A DNA stretch of 64,000 bases, from assembly GCF_016283395.1 (NCBI RefSeq), contig NZ_JAEEMU010000050.1:9027-73026 (forward strand), given 5' to 3'. The position numbers and the translations under genes are program-made. Numbering within the stretch: position 1 is the stretch's first letter; every line of letters starts with the position of its first letter. Below the pieces are notes generated by a model that saw only the letters and a program-made list of their open reading frames with translations, was not told the origin of the DNA and did no database searches. Shown piece after piece: positions 35,168 through 43,627 of this stretch. The stretch comes from Ruminococcus sp. (GTDB lineage: Bacteria; Bacillota_A; Clostridia; Oscillospirales; Ruminococcaceae).

Positions 35168-36369
35168 CAGATAAAGAAAAGAAAAAACTGCTCGAAGCTT
35201 TCGACATACCCGATCCTGACAGAAAAAAACAGTTTTCAGACGAATACAGAAAGCGCAAACCCGAAAAGATAAAGAAGCCCATATTCCCTCTCATTATGCG
35301 TACTGTGGCTTCTGCCGCAATGCTTACACTGGTAATTGCCGCAATAACACGCATACCTAAGCCCGATCCGGATATGTTCAACGATAATAACACTATCGAA
35401 ACTACAACGGCTGCAACTTCCATAGAGGCTTCTGTACAGACTACTGCTGACAATTCGTCAGCTGTCACAACAACTGCTGTGGGCAAGGATAAAAGCAAGA
35501 CCACAACTGCTTCCAAGGCAGTTTCCACCGATCCTGCAAAGACAGATGACGATAACTCAACTGTCACAACAGAAGCAGACGATTCTGAAAATAATGAGCC
35601 CGAACCGACAGAGCATACACAAAAACCTGCAAGGACAACAAAAACTCCAAGCGTAAGAATTACTACAACACGCGAATCCCAGCATCATCTAACTACTACA
35701 AAGCCTGCTCCTCAGTCTCAGACAACAACTGTTACCACATCATCAAAAGCGAGTGCAGGTGAGGTCGAATCGGGAGCAACTGGAAAAGATATGACCGTTG
35801 ACATTGATGTAAAATATGATGTCCGTGATGAAATACTGCCTGTTGAAGCTCTTTCATCAGGCAACGGCGTTGGCAGAGACGGAGAAGAAAAAGGCGGAAA
35901 CTCTTATACTCCTGTTGACGAAAAAATACGCGATATGTTCAGTGAATCAAATGCAGTTGTACTTGCAAAAGTCAACAAAATAGTGTATACTTCTATTGAC
36001 GGCGAAGCTTATACTGCCGAAAATATCACTATCACAGAGGTATTTAAAGGAAGTCTTACACCTGATGACAGAATAACTCTTTTCGTAAGCGGCGGATATA
36101 TCAACGGAGAAGAATATATAAAGCATCACAGATATGTTCTCCTTCCCGATGCCGAGAATTATTCCATATATGACGGCGGCGGCTGCGCAGGAAAAGAGTA
36201 CGTGGGAGATACTTATCTGTTTTTCATCAAAAACAGCAGCTCTTCATTCCCTCATGGCTCATTTGAGCTCATAAGCCACGGTGACGAAGCTGTATTCAGA
36301 CAGGAAGATGACAGTTACGTATCTATGCATGACGATTCACTTTCACTGGAAATTTCTTCACTATACTGA
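35164..36369 (+). CDS. Single-pass membrane protein, putative anti-sigma factor/sensor
   Basis: A 401-residue protein with a short basic cytosolic part (1-38), one membrane helix (about 39-60), a Thr/Ser-rich extracellular linker (about 70-200) and a C-terminal domain (about 250-401) of beta character: AVVLAKVNKIVYTSIDGEAYTAENITITEVFKG with later YVLLPDAENYS and VGDTYLFFIKNS. It is the natural anti-sigma partner of the overlapping ECF gene, yet the cytosolic domain is much smaller than that of known anti-sigma domains. Layout (short inside, helix, Thr linker, outside domain) repeats that of the gene at 3330, though the sequences are not similar. Confidence 0.7.
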   Translation: MTDKEKKKLLEAFDIPDPDRKKQFSDEYRKRKPEKIKKPIFPLIMRTVASAAMLTLVIAAITRIPKPDPDMFNDNNTIETTTAATSIEASVQTTADNSSAVTTTAVGKDKSKTTTASKAVSTDPAKTDDDNSTVTTEADDSENNEPEPTEHTQKPARTTKTPSVRITTTRESQHHLTTTKPAPQSQTTTVTTSSKASAGEVESGATGKDMTVDIDVKYDVRDEILPVEALSSGNGVGRDGEEKGGNSYTPVDEKIRDMFSESNAVVLAKVNKIVYTSIDGEAYTAENITITEVFKGSLTPDDRITLFVSGGYINGEEYIKHHRYVLLPDAENYSIYDGGGCAGKEYVGDTYLFFIKNSSSSFPHGSFELISHGDEAVFRQEDDSYVSMHDDSLSLEISSLY

Positions 36370-36382
36370 CCTTTTATGCATG

Positions 36383-36410
36383 ATTTTTTCGCGTGACAGA
36401 GCGAAAAAAG
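36383..36410. other. Hairpin downstream of sigma operon 2
   Basis: TTTTTTCGC / GCGAAAAAA stem with an 8-base loop; T residues inside the stem rather than after it make it a weak but possibly bidirectional terminator. Confidence 0.45.
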
Positions 36411-36543
36411 CCTTTATATCAAACATAATACCAAAATTTGTTCAAAATGGTAAAAATCTTTTTTCGTTTTTTTGTCACATTTCTGAAAAACTTTTCGTTA
36501 TGTTAATATAGAACGCAAAACAACCCATGAAAGGAAGATATTT

Positions 36544-37995
36544 ATGAATAACAAAAAGCTGTTGAGTTTTGTTCTCTCAGCTGCTATGGCAGCTACATCA
36601 ATATTCCCTGCAACCGTATATGCAGCTGTCAGCGGTGACATCAACGGGGACGGTTCTATCACTTCCGCCGACCTCGACATTTTACAGGGATATGTGCTCG
36701 GCAAGCACGACATCACAGAGGAGCAGTTCAAGGTCGCTGACATCAACCTCGATCAGGTCGTTGATGTTTACGATGTAACCGCACTCAGGAAGCGTATCCT
36801 CACAACTGACAGAACACTTAGTTTCAAGTCCGTTACCGAAAGGATAAATGACGGTATCACAGATACTCTTAAAAAGCTTGATATTCAGGCTGGAGGTACT
36901 GTGGTGAAATCAACAGCTGAACTCAAAACAGCTCTCTCACCTTATTTCTCGGAAGAATTAGTAAATAAGTACACAGCGAAGTACAATGACGACTTCTTCA
37001 AGGACTCTGTTCTCCTTGTAAAGCCTGCTTACTTTGATCCTGCCAAGTACACAAAGAACGGTACATTAACAAAGCTCAGCTGCGGCTGCAGCAATTCATA
37101 TGCAGGTCTCTATACAACAGGTCCTACAGTAGATCAGGGACTTAATGTCAGAAAAGAACACAGTGCGGCTTCTGCTATACTCGCAACCATATCTCCCGGT
37201 GAAAAGTTCAATATAACTTATGCAAACGGAACAGCCGACGGAAACTTCGGTCATGTTACATATAAGGGTATATCAGGTTATGTTAATATGGGATACGTTA
37301 CAAAGCTTTCAAGCACAGCACCTGAAACTATAGCTGTTCCCGATCTCAGAGTTGACTCAGTCAAGTACTCAAAGGGTACTGTAACAGTTTCGGCTACTGA
37401 ATACAATGCAAACTCAACTGTAAGCTTTGCAGCAGCTGTTCTTGCTCAGGTCGTAGTGCCGAAGAAGGATTATTACGCTTCAAAGGCACAGTGGACAGTA
37501 ACTACAACTACGACAACAACAGCCACTACGACTACAACTACTACCTGCGCTTATCCTCTTGCCAAGGCAAGAATGGAGCAGATGAACATAAAGACTCTGA
37601 AAGACGCTTTCATTGACTGCTCGAACAAGGGTATAACAGCTGTATATGTAGAGTGGGAGAAGGACGCAAGCAAGCTCACATTACAGAAGGCAGCCGATTA
37701 CGGATTTAACTCACGAAACGGAAATGCAAACGCTGTAGCAAAGGGCAACTGCTATGTTCTTGCTGCTATGTTCTGCGAAATGGCAAAACTCCTCGGTTAT
37801 GACGCACATCTCATAAACGGTCAGGTACCGCTTAAATTAGGCGGATACGGACCTCACGGCTGGGTAGAGATAATCGAAAACGGAGCAACTTACGTATATG
37901 ATCCTGATTATACATTAGAGACAGGTAAAAACGGTTTCGCCCTTACTTACGGTCATACCGAATGGCCATTACAGAAATTAGGCGAGATCAAGTAA
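36544..37995 (+). CDS. Secreted protein with dockerin, SH3-like and transglutaminase-like domains
   Basis: A 483-residue protein with signal peptide (1-28), N-terminal dockerin (about 31-96; loops DINGDGSITSAD and DINLDQVVDVYD), a segment YTAKYNDDFFKDSVLLV also seen in the dockerin protein at 13364, a bacterial SH3 domain (about 200-258; LNVRKEHSAASAILATISPGEKF), an Ig-like stretch, a short Thr linker (about 319-338) and a transglutaminase-like domain with NCYVLAAMFCEMAKLLGY (Cys), HGWVEI (His) and YVYDPDY (Asp). SH3 domains usually bind peptidoglycan or peptides, so it could act on the cell wall or on plant proteins. The lipoprotein gene follows after 14 bp. Confidence 0.87.
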   Translation: MNNKKLLSFVLSAAMAATSIFPATVYAAVSGDINGDGSITSADLDILQGYVLGKHDITEEQFKVADINLDQVVDVYDVTALRKRILTTDRTLSFKSVTERINDGITDTLKKLDIQAGGTVVKSTAELKTALSPYFSEELVNKYTAKYNDDFFKDSVLLVKPAYFDPAKYTKNGTLTKLSCGCSNSYAGLYTTGPTVDQGLNVRKEHSAASAILATISPGEKFNITYANGTADGNFGHVTYKGISGYVNMGYVTKLSSTAPETIAVPDLRVDSVKYSKGTVTVSATEYNANSTVSFAAAVLAQVVVPKKDYYASKAQWTVTTTTTTTATTTTTTTCAYPLAKARMEQMNIKTLKDAFIDCSNKGITAVYVEWEKDASKLTLQKAADYGFNSRNGNANAVAKGNCYVLAAMFCEMAKLLGYDAHLINGQVPLKLGGYGPHGWVEIIENGATYVYDPDYTLETGKNGFALTYGHTEWPLQKLGEIK

Positions 37996-38009
37996 AAGGA
38001 GATAATATT

Positions 38010-38963
38010 ATGAGAAAGAAAATAGCAATAATCGCTTTCATTTCTGCACTTGTGCTCACAGGCTGCGGAAGTGTTACACAATCTGCAAATATACCTGAGG
38101 CTACTACATCGGTGACAACTACTGCAGAGCCAACTACAGAGGCAACTACAGTTGCTGAGGAATACAAGCTTATCGGTAAAAAGGCAGAGGGTTCAGATGT
38201 ATTGGTCGCTGACCTTGAAAACAAGACAGACAAGGAGATCGTAAGCTTCACAGTAAAGGCTGAAACAGAGGAAGAGTATCCTGAGAATATGCTTGAAGAA
38301 AAGGACTCTTTCGCAAAGGACGAAAAACGCACACTTTACTATGTGCCTAAGAAGGTAAGTGACATAACATACGGTGAGTCCGATAAGATCGCTACTCTCC
38401 AGTACTCTGTAAAGATAGAGTTCGCTGACAAGACAGAAGCTGTTCTTCATAACTTCCCATTCGATGACATCGACAAGCTCGCTGAGATCCGCTTTGAGGA
38501 CGGCATAGCATTTATCAAGTACACTTCAAAGAGCACAAAGGAAAAAGTAGATACAAAGAAGGCAGAGGAAATGGCTGCTATTCTTCCTGAGTCTACAGAA
38601 GCTATCCACGAGCTCGATCCTGATGCAAACAATAACATAGACGCATCATACGTTGAAGAAACAACATATGCACCTGCTCAGCAGCAGGCTCCTGCTACAC
38701 AGACTCCCGATACAGGCTGCGGAAGTGGCTTTGCAACAAATCCCGACACTGGCTGTGGAAGCGGCTTTGCAACAAATCCTGATGCAGGCTGCGGCAGCGG
38801 CTTCGCAACAAATCCCGATGCAGGCTGTGGAAGCGGCTTCGCTACAAATCCTGATGCAGGCTGCGGCAGCGGCTTCGCTACAAATCCCGATGCAGGCTGT
38901 GGAAGCGGCTTCGCTACAAATCCCGACGCAGGCTGCGGAAGTGGTTTCGTAACAAACAACTGA
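38010..38963 (+). CDS. Lipoprotein with seven C-terminal GCGSGF repeats
   Basis: A 317-residue lipoprotein (lipobox VLTGC, Cys20) with a Thr-rich spacer, a globular region (about 50-205) I do not recognise, and a C-terminal array of seven 12-residue repeats (residues 233-316) of consensus PDAGCGSGFATN. Each unit adds one Cys, giving seven free or paired thiols outside the cell. Glycine and small residues suggest an extended, possibly cross-linkable or wall-spanning tail. AAGGAG precedes ATG 38010. It lies between a transglutaminase-like dockerin gene and an acyltransferase gene with almost no spacing, so the three may form one surface operon. Confidence 0.8.
   Translation: MRKKIAIIAFISALVLTGCGSVTQSANIPEATTSVTTTAEPTTEATTVAEEYKLIGKKAEGSDVLVADLENKTDKEIVSFTVKAETEEEYPENMLEEKDSFAKDEKRTLYYVPKKVSDITYGESDKIATLQYSVKIEFADKTEAVLHNFPFDDIDKLAEIRFEDGIAFIKYTSKSTKEKVDTKKAEEMAAILPESTEAIHELDPDANNNIDASYVEETTYAPAQQQAPATQTPDTGCGSGFATNPDTGCGSGFATNPDAGCGSGFATNPDAGCGSGFATNPDAGCGSGFATNPDAGCGSGFATNPDAGCGSGFVTNN
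38706..38957 (+). repeat. Seven tandem 36-bp in-frame coding repeats
   Basis: Contiguous 36-bp units, each encoding PD(A/T)GCGSGF(A/V)TN. Units differ at silent third positions (ggctgcgg/ggctgtgg, ttcgca/tttgca/ttcgct), and units four and six are alike, which suggests past slippage or unequal exchange. Confidence 0.95.
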
Positions 38964-38969
38964 TAATAT

Positions 38970-40016
38970 ATGAATAACAGAATACTATATCTGAGCCGTC
39001 TTAAAGCTTTAGCCTGTATTGCAGTAACTGTTCTCCACACATTCCTTGCAGCAAATATGTATTCCTCTGATATAAGTTCTCAGGGAGCTATGATGACTGT
39101 GAGAAACTGTATGATGTGGGCTGTCCCCTGCTTTGTAATGGCTTCGGGAGCACTTCTGCTGGACAGCAAACGTGTGCTCTCGATGAAAAAGCTCTTCGGT
39201 AAATACATACTGCGAATGGCAGTTGCACTGGTAGTATTTTCGATACTGTTCGCAGTATTCGACGGTGTATTTATAAAAAAATGCGGCGTGGGCAAAATGT
39301 TCACTGATTCGATCGACGCTATCTTCTTCGGCAGCGGCTGGATGCATATGTGGTACATCTATTTACTCTTCGCACTGTATCTTATGCTGCCAATATACAA
39401 GATGATCAGTGGAAATGCCACAGCAGCACAGCTTAAATATATCCTGCTCATCTATACGATATTTGCTTCGTTAATACCGTTTATAGAAACAATCGCAGGT
39501 AAAAAGCTGCCGTTTTACATATGTGTATATACCGTTTATCCGCTTTACTTCTTCTTAGGTCACGCTCTTCATACGGGAATAATAAAGCTCCCGAAAAGAG
39601 CAAGCGGACTCATGCTTGTGATTTGTCTCGGCATAATCGCAATGCTTACTGTACACGCTTACAATAATTCAGAGGCTGCACCCGAAACAAGCGGCAAGAT
39701 GATAAATCTTCTCGGAGTTTACTCCTTCCCACTGTATGTTGCAGCAGCTGTAGCTTTATTCGGATTTCTCAGAAAGACGAAAAATCAGCCCGTGCCTGTT
39801 ATTGATAAGATCGCCGCAGAGCTTGATAACTGCTCATTCGGCATCTATCTTCTGCACATGGCAGTACTCAGATATATATTCTTAGTTATGAAGTTCAATC
39901 CATTTGAACACGGCGGTACGATATCTACTATTGGTATTTGCCTGCTCACCCTCGTTATCTCTTATCTGATAACAAAGGGGCTGAAATTCATACCGTACGT
40001 GAACAAACTCATATAA
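38970..40016 (+). CDS. Acyltransferase family 3 membrane protein
   Basis: A 348-residue integral membrane protein with about ten helices. It matches acyltransferase-3 proteins (OatA, WecH type): RLKALACIAVTVLHTFLAA with the conserved His near the N-terminus, WAVPCFVMASGALLL, and a late FGIYLLHMAVLRYIF with the second His. Such enzymes O-acetylate surface polysaccharide or peptidoglycan. It has no extracellular SGNH domain. It starts 7 bp after the lipoprotein stop with no purine-rich ribosome binding site, so translation must be coupled or leaderless-like. A terminator follows. Confidence 0.88.
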   Translation: MNNRILYLSRLKALACIAVTVLHTFLAANMYSSDISSQGAMMTVRNCMMWAVPCFVMASGALLLDSKRVLSMKKLFGKYILRMAVALVVFSILFAVFDGVFIKKCGVGKMFTDSIDAIFFGSGWMHMWYIYLLFALYLMLPIYKMISGNATAAQLKYILLIYTIFASLIPFIETIAGKKLPFYICVYTVYPLYFFLGHALHTGIIKLPKRASGLMLVICLGIIAMLTVHAYNNSEAAPETSGKMINLLGVYSFPLYVAAAVALFGFLRKTKNQPVPVIDKIAAELDNCSFGIYLLHMAVLRYIFLVMKFNPFEHGGTISTIGICLLTLVISYLITKGLKFIPYVNKLI

Positions 40017-40019
40017 CTC

Positions 40020-40045
40020 AAAGCTCCCGAAACGGGAGCTTTTAA
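40020..40045 (+). terminator. Terminator of the acyltransferase gene
   Basis: AAAGCTCCCG / CGGGAGCTTT hairpin followed by TTAATT. Confidence 0.82.
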
Positions 40046-40064
40046 TTATCTCAGAGGTGATAAC

Positions 40065-40805
40065 ATGAAAGAAATACCTGTTTCAGAATACAGCCGATTT
40101 TTAACACTTGCCCAGGACTCACCTTTTTGCAGAGTCTATCCAATGGCAGTGACGGAGGGCAGACAGAGCGGCTGCATATACACAAACAAAAGCGAAAGCG
40201 TTGTACTCATACGTCACAGGGGCAATTTTACTTTTATTTACGGAACTCCCGATGAAAACGATATCCGCGAGATACATGAGCTCATAATATCCGAGCAATT
40301 TAAGTTTCTATGTCAGGACAATACACTGGCAGATAAACTCCTGCAATATGGCGGAGTGGAGCTTATCCCACGAGATGAATACTGCTATCCCCATGACAAA
40401 GCTCCCGATTTTGATATCCCTGACGGTTATTCCCTGCACAGTATAGATGAGAAGCTCTTCAACAGGCTCACGGGAAGAGTCGTACCCTCGTTTTACTGGA
40501 AAGACTACGCTGAATACAGCAAAAGCGGCAGGGGCATATGCATTATGCACGGAAACGAGCCTGCGTCGTGGGCATTTTCGGCTGCTTCAAGCAGCTTGGA
40601 ATGTGACATCGGTATCGAGACTGCTGAAGCCTATCGCCGCCGCGGAATGGCTTTTATCGCCGCAGCTGCTGCCATAAGGGAGATGCTCCACGAAAAGCGT
40701 CCTGCATGGACTTGTCAGCGTTCAAACCTCGGTTCAGCAAGAACAGCCGAAAAACTCGGCTTCATTAAATGCGGCAATTACTTTTTGATACGAAAACCTT
40801 TATAA
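40065..40805 (+). CDS. GNAT-fold acetyltransferase
   Basis: A 246-residue protein whose C-terminal half is a GNAT domain: ASWAFSAASSSLECDIGIETAEAYRRRGMAFIAAAAA is the beta4/beta5 and acetyl-CoA pyrophosphate-binding loop (RRRGMA), and NLGSARTAEKLGF the late helix. The N-terminal half looks like the degenerate GNAT repeat of the two-domain family sometimes called GNAT_acetyltran. Substrate unknown. GAGGTGA stands 8 bases before the start. No strong promoter of its own was identified. Confidence 0.82.
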   Translation: MKEIPVSEYSRFLTLAQDSPFCRVYPMAVTEGRQSGCIYTNKSESVVLIRHRGNFTFIYGTPDENDIREIHELIISEQFKFLCQDNTLADKLLQYGGVELIPRDEYCYPHDKAPDFDIPDGYSLHSIDEKLFNRLTGRVVPSFYWKDYAEYSKSGRGICIMHGNEPASWAFSAASSSLECDIGIETAEAYRRRGMAFIAAAAAIREMLHEKRPAWTCQRSNLGSARTAEKLGFIKCGNYFLIRKPL

Positions 40806-40867
40806 GCTCCCTTTTCGTAACCACTCACCTGCTTTGTGCATATAATAACAGGAAAGGAGTGGTTGAA

Positions 40868-41209
40868 ATGAAAACACCCGAGATGATCGCTATAATAGTT
40901 GTTGCTGTTATAGCCGCAGCCGAACTCATATGCCTTTTTATATGCTCAAAACACAGAGGCAAAAGCTATCCCCTTTGCACTGTACTGCCTATTTTTTCTC
41001 AAGATAGCGAGCTTTCTGAACGGCTTGACTACCTTTCCACCATAATCGAGGACGGAAGTCTCATAGCTGATACTATCCTGCTCATAGACTATTGCGGAAG
41101 TGCCGAGCAATTGCAGCTTTGCAACGAGTTCTGTGACCGCTACCACTCCGCAAAGCTTATATCACCCGATGATATTGAACCATATCTAAAAAAGCCGTAT
41201 AAAAAATAG
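40868..41209 (+). CDS. Small single-pass membrane protein
   Basis: A 113-residue protein with one N-terminal membrane helix (about 7-29) and a cytosolic domain of about 80 residues containing paired Asp/Cys stretches (LLIDYCGSAEQLQLCNEFCDRY). Not recognised. GAAAGGAG precedes ATG 40868. The cytosolic part resembles a fragment of a glycosyltransferase-like alpha/beta fold only in a vague way, so I make no functional call. Confidence 0.65.
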   Translation: MKTPEMIAIIVVAVIAAAELICLFICSKHRGKSYPLCTVLPIFSQDSELSERLDYLSTIIEDGSLIADTILLIDYCGSAEQLQLCNEFCDRYHSAKLISPDDIEPYLKKPYKK

Positions 41210-41214
41210 GCATC

Positions 41215-41355
41215 TTTTTTTCTCCGCGTCTGTTGCTATTTTCTGAATTATGTGATATAAGCGGGGAGCCCCCGCTGCCTTTTCCGCGCTACACTCAAAT
41301 ATCAGGCAAATTTTTCTCCGCGCCTGTTGCTATTTTTCTGCTTTTATGTTATAAT
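41215..41355 (+). promoter_or_regulatory. Duplicated promoter upstream of recD2
   Basis: A direct repeat of about 46 bp (41215-41261 and 41310-41355, both containing TTTTTCTCCGCG and CTGTTGCTATTTT). Each copy is a promoter: TTGCTA-17 bp-TATAAG (41233-41261) and TTGCTA-17 bp-TATAAT (41327-41355). Between them lies GCGGGG / CCCCGC (41261-41275). Confidence 0.75.
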
Positions 41356-41389
41356 ATAAAATGTATTTTTATGTGCAGAGGTGAAAAAC

Positions 41390-43612
41390 GTGGAGCATGA
41401 GGTCCTTCACATTGAGGGCACAGTCGAAAATGTCCTTTATAAAAATGAGAATAACGGCTATATCGTCCTTGACCTCGATGCAGGCGGCGAGCTTATCACA
41501 GTTGTGGGAGAGCTTGGCGACATTGAAGAGGGCGAAGGACTTATCCTCGAAGGCAACTACATCACTCACCCACGCTTCGGCACTCAGTTCAGCGCAGTTT
41601 ACTGCGAGAGAAAACTCCCTGCAACTGTTGTGAATATTGAGAAATATCTTGCTTCGGGAGCTGTCAAGGGCATAGGTCCGGGACTTGCAAAGAAAATAGT
41701 GGAAGTATTCGGCGACCGCACACTTGATATAATGGAAAATTCCCCCTTCAGACTTGCGGAGATAAAAGGCATATCACCAAAGAAGTGCGACGAGATAGCC
41801 GCAGAGGCACAGAAGCTCTTCTGCCTGCGCAATCTCATGTCATTCCTGTCACAGTATGAGGTCAGGTCAAGATATGCAATGAATGCCTACAGGAAATACG
41901 GCTCGGACGCGATGACACTTCTCAGGCTCAACCCTTACCTGCTCTGCACTGACTACATCGAGCTCGACTTCAACAGTGCCGACACTATCGCTCACGACCT
42001 GCATATACCGCGAAATGACAACAAGCGCATTATTGCAGGCATACAATATATACTCCGCGCTAACGGCGGCATAGGTCACACCTGCCTTCCTCTTGAAGTC
42101 CTTGCACAGAAAACACAGTCCACTCTCGGAGTGTCCGAAAGTGACTTTTACACAGCTTACAACGCAGCTCTCGATGATGACGAGCTGTTTGAATACATAA
42201 AAAATGAGATAGAATTCGTCTATCTCCCCGATTATTACTATGCTGAAAGCTTCATTGCCGACAGGATACACATTCTCAAAGACTTCTCCTCACCCGAGGA
42301 TTTCAACTATGATACCCTCATTGATATCGAGGAAGAGGAGCATAACATCAAATATGAAAAGCTCCAGCGTCAGGCTATAACGACTGCGGTATCATGTGGA
42401 CTTATGGTGCTTACAGGCGGTCCGGGTACAGGTAAGACCACTACCCTCAACGCTATAATATCCATATTTGAGAAACGAGGTATGAAGGTACTCCTTGCTG
42501 CTCCTACAGGACGAGCTGCAAAGCGTATGTCCGACTTGGCAGGCTGTGAGGCAAAGACCATACACCGTCTCCTCGAAGTAGTCTACGACTCGGGCGACAG
42601 GCTCACCTTTGCCCATAACGAGAACAATCCCCTTGACTGCGATGTGCTTGTTATTGACGAGATGTCAATGGTGGACGTTGTGCTCTTTGAGAAGCTCCTC
42701 CGCGCAGTAAGACTGGGTTGCCGACTTATAATGGTGGGCGACAGCGATCAGCTACCGTCAGTTGGCGCAGGAAATCTTCTCGGCGATATAATCGACAGCG
42801 GTATAGTTCCTGTTACTGAGCTGAAAGAGATATTCCGACAGGCTCAGAAAAGCTGTATAGTTACCAATGCACATAAGATAGTTGCAGGAGAATATCCAGA
42901 CCTTACGCGAAAGGACTCGGACTTTTTCTTCTTCAAGCGCACCGACTATCAGCAGGCACTCCAGCTCATAGTTGACCTTGTAAAGACAAGACTGCCCAAA
43001 GCCTATAAGTACTCCCCAACTGAGGATATACAGATACTCACGCCTTCACGCAAAGGCGTTACTGGTACTGTGGAGCTTAACAAGCTTTTGCAGGATCAGA
43101 TAAATCCCCCTGCAAAAAACAAGCAGGAGAAAAAAGGCTACGTCTACACCTACCGTGAGGGTGACAAGGTAATGCAGACACGGAACAACTACGACATCAC
43201 ATGGTCAAAGGAAGGCGAACAGGGCGCAGGCATATTCAACGGTGATATCGGGCGCATCATAAGCATAGACAACCGAAGCTCACTTGCTGTCATAGACTTT
43301 GACGGCAGAAAGGCTACATATACATTTGACCTGCTTTCACAGGTAGACCTTGCCTACGCAGTTACAGTACACAAAAGTCAGGGCTGCGAATTTGAAGCGG
43401 TCATACTCCCCATAATGGGCGGATTTGACAAGCTGTGCTACAGAAATCTGCTGTACACAGCCGTTACAAGAGCAAAAAAGCTCCTCATAGTCATAGGCAG
43501 TGAGGAGAATATATATAAAATGGTAGACAACAACAAGCGCACAAGGCGGTATACCTGCCTGCGCCATATGCTTGCAGGGACAAAGAAGTCACCTTCCCCC
43601 TTTGAGCAGTAA
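41390..43612 (+). CDS. recD2: RecD2-type ATP-dependent DNA helicase
   Basis: A 740-residue superfamily 1B 5'-3' helicase of the RecD2/YrrC group, which works without RecBC in DNA repair and replication-fork processing. It has the N-terminal OB-like domain (EGTVENVLYKNENNGYIVLDL), helix-hairpin-helix motifs (AVKGIGPGLAKKIVEVFG and LAEIKGISPKKCDEIA), Walker A GGPGTGKTTT (K349), Walker B VLVIDEMSMVD, and the C-terminal motif VDLAYAVTVHKSQGCEF. The start is GTG 41390, 5 bases after AGAGGTGA; an upstream in-frame GTG (41381) lies within that ribosome binding site. Confidence 0.93.
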   Translation: MEHEVLHIEGTVENVLYKNENNGYIVLDLDAGGELITVVGELGDIEEGEGLILEGNYITHPRFGTQFSAVYCERKLPATVVNIEKYLASGAVKGIGPGLAKKIVEVFGDRTLDIMENSPFRLAEIKGISPKKCDEIAAEAQKLFCLRNLMSFLSQYEVRSRYAMNAYRKYGSDAMTLLRLNPYLLCTDYIELDFNSADTIAHDLHIPRNDNKRIIAGIQYILRANGGIGHTCLPLEVLAQKTQSTLGVSESDFYTAYNAALDDDELFEYIKNEIEFVYLPDYYYAESFIADRIHILKDFSSPEDFNYDTLIDIEEEEHNIKYEKLQRQAITTAVSCGLMVLTGGPGTGKTTTLNAIISIFEKRGMKVLLAAPTGRAAKRMSDLAGCEAKTIHRLLEVVYDSGDRLTFAHNENNPLDCDVLVIDEMSMVDVVLFEKLLRAVRLGCRLIMVGDSDQLPSVGAGNLLGDIIDSGIVPVTELKEIFRQAQKSCIVTNAHKIVAGEYPDLTRKDSDFFFFKRTDYQQALQLIVDLVKTRLPKAYKYSPTEDIQILTPSRKGVTGTVELNKLLQDQINPPAKNKQEKKGYVYTYREGDKVMQTRNNYDITWSKEGEQGAGIFNGDIGRIISIDNRSSLAVIDFDGRKATYTFDLLSQVDLAYAVTVHKSQGCEFEAVILPIMGGFDKLCYRNLLYTAVTRAKKLLIVIGSEENIYKMVDNNKRTRRYTCLRHMLAGTKKSPSPFEQ

Positions 43613-43627
43613 GAAAGGAAGAGAAAA

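Noticed and set aside
38706..38957. 36-bp repeats resembling a CRISPR array in unit length
   Set aside because: The units are directly contiguous without spacers, stay in frame and encode a regular protein repeat.
38678..39040. Minus-strand frame with KPLPQPASGFVA repeats
   Set aside because: It is the antisense of the GCGSGF repeats and depends entirely on that periodicity.
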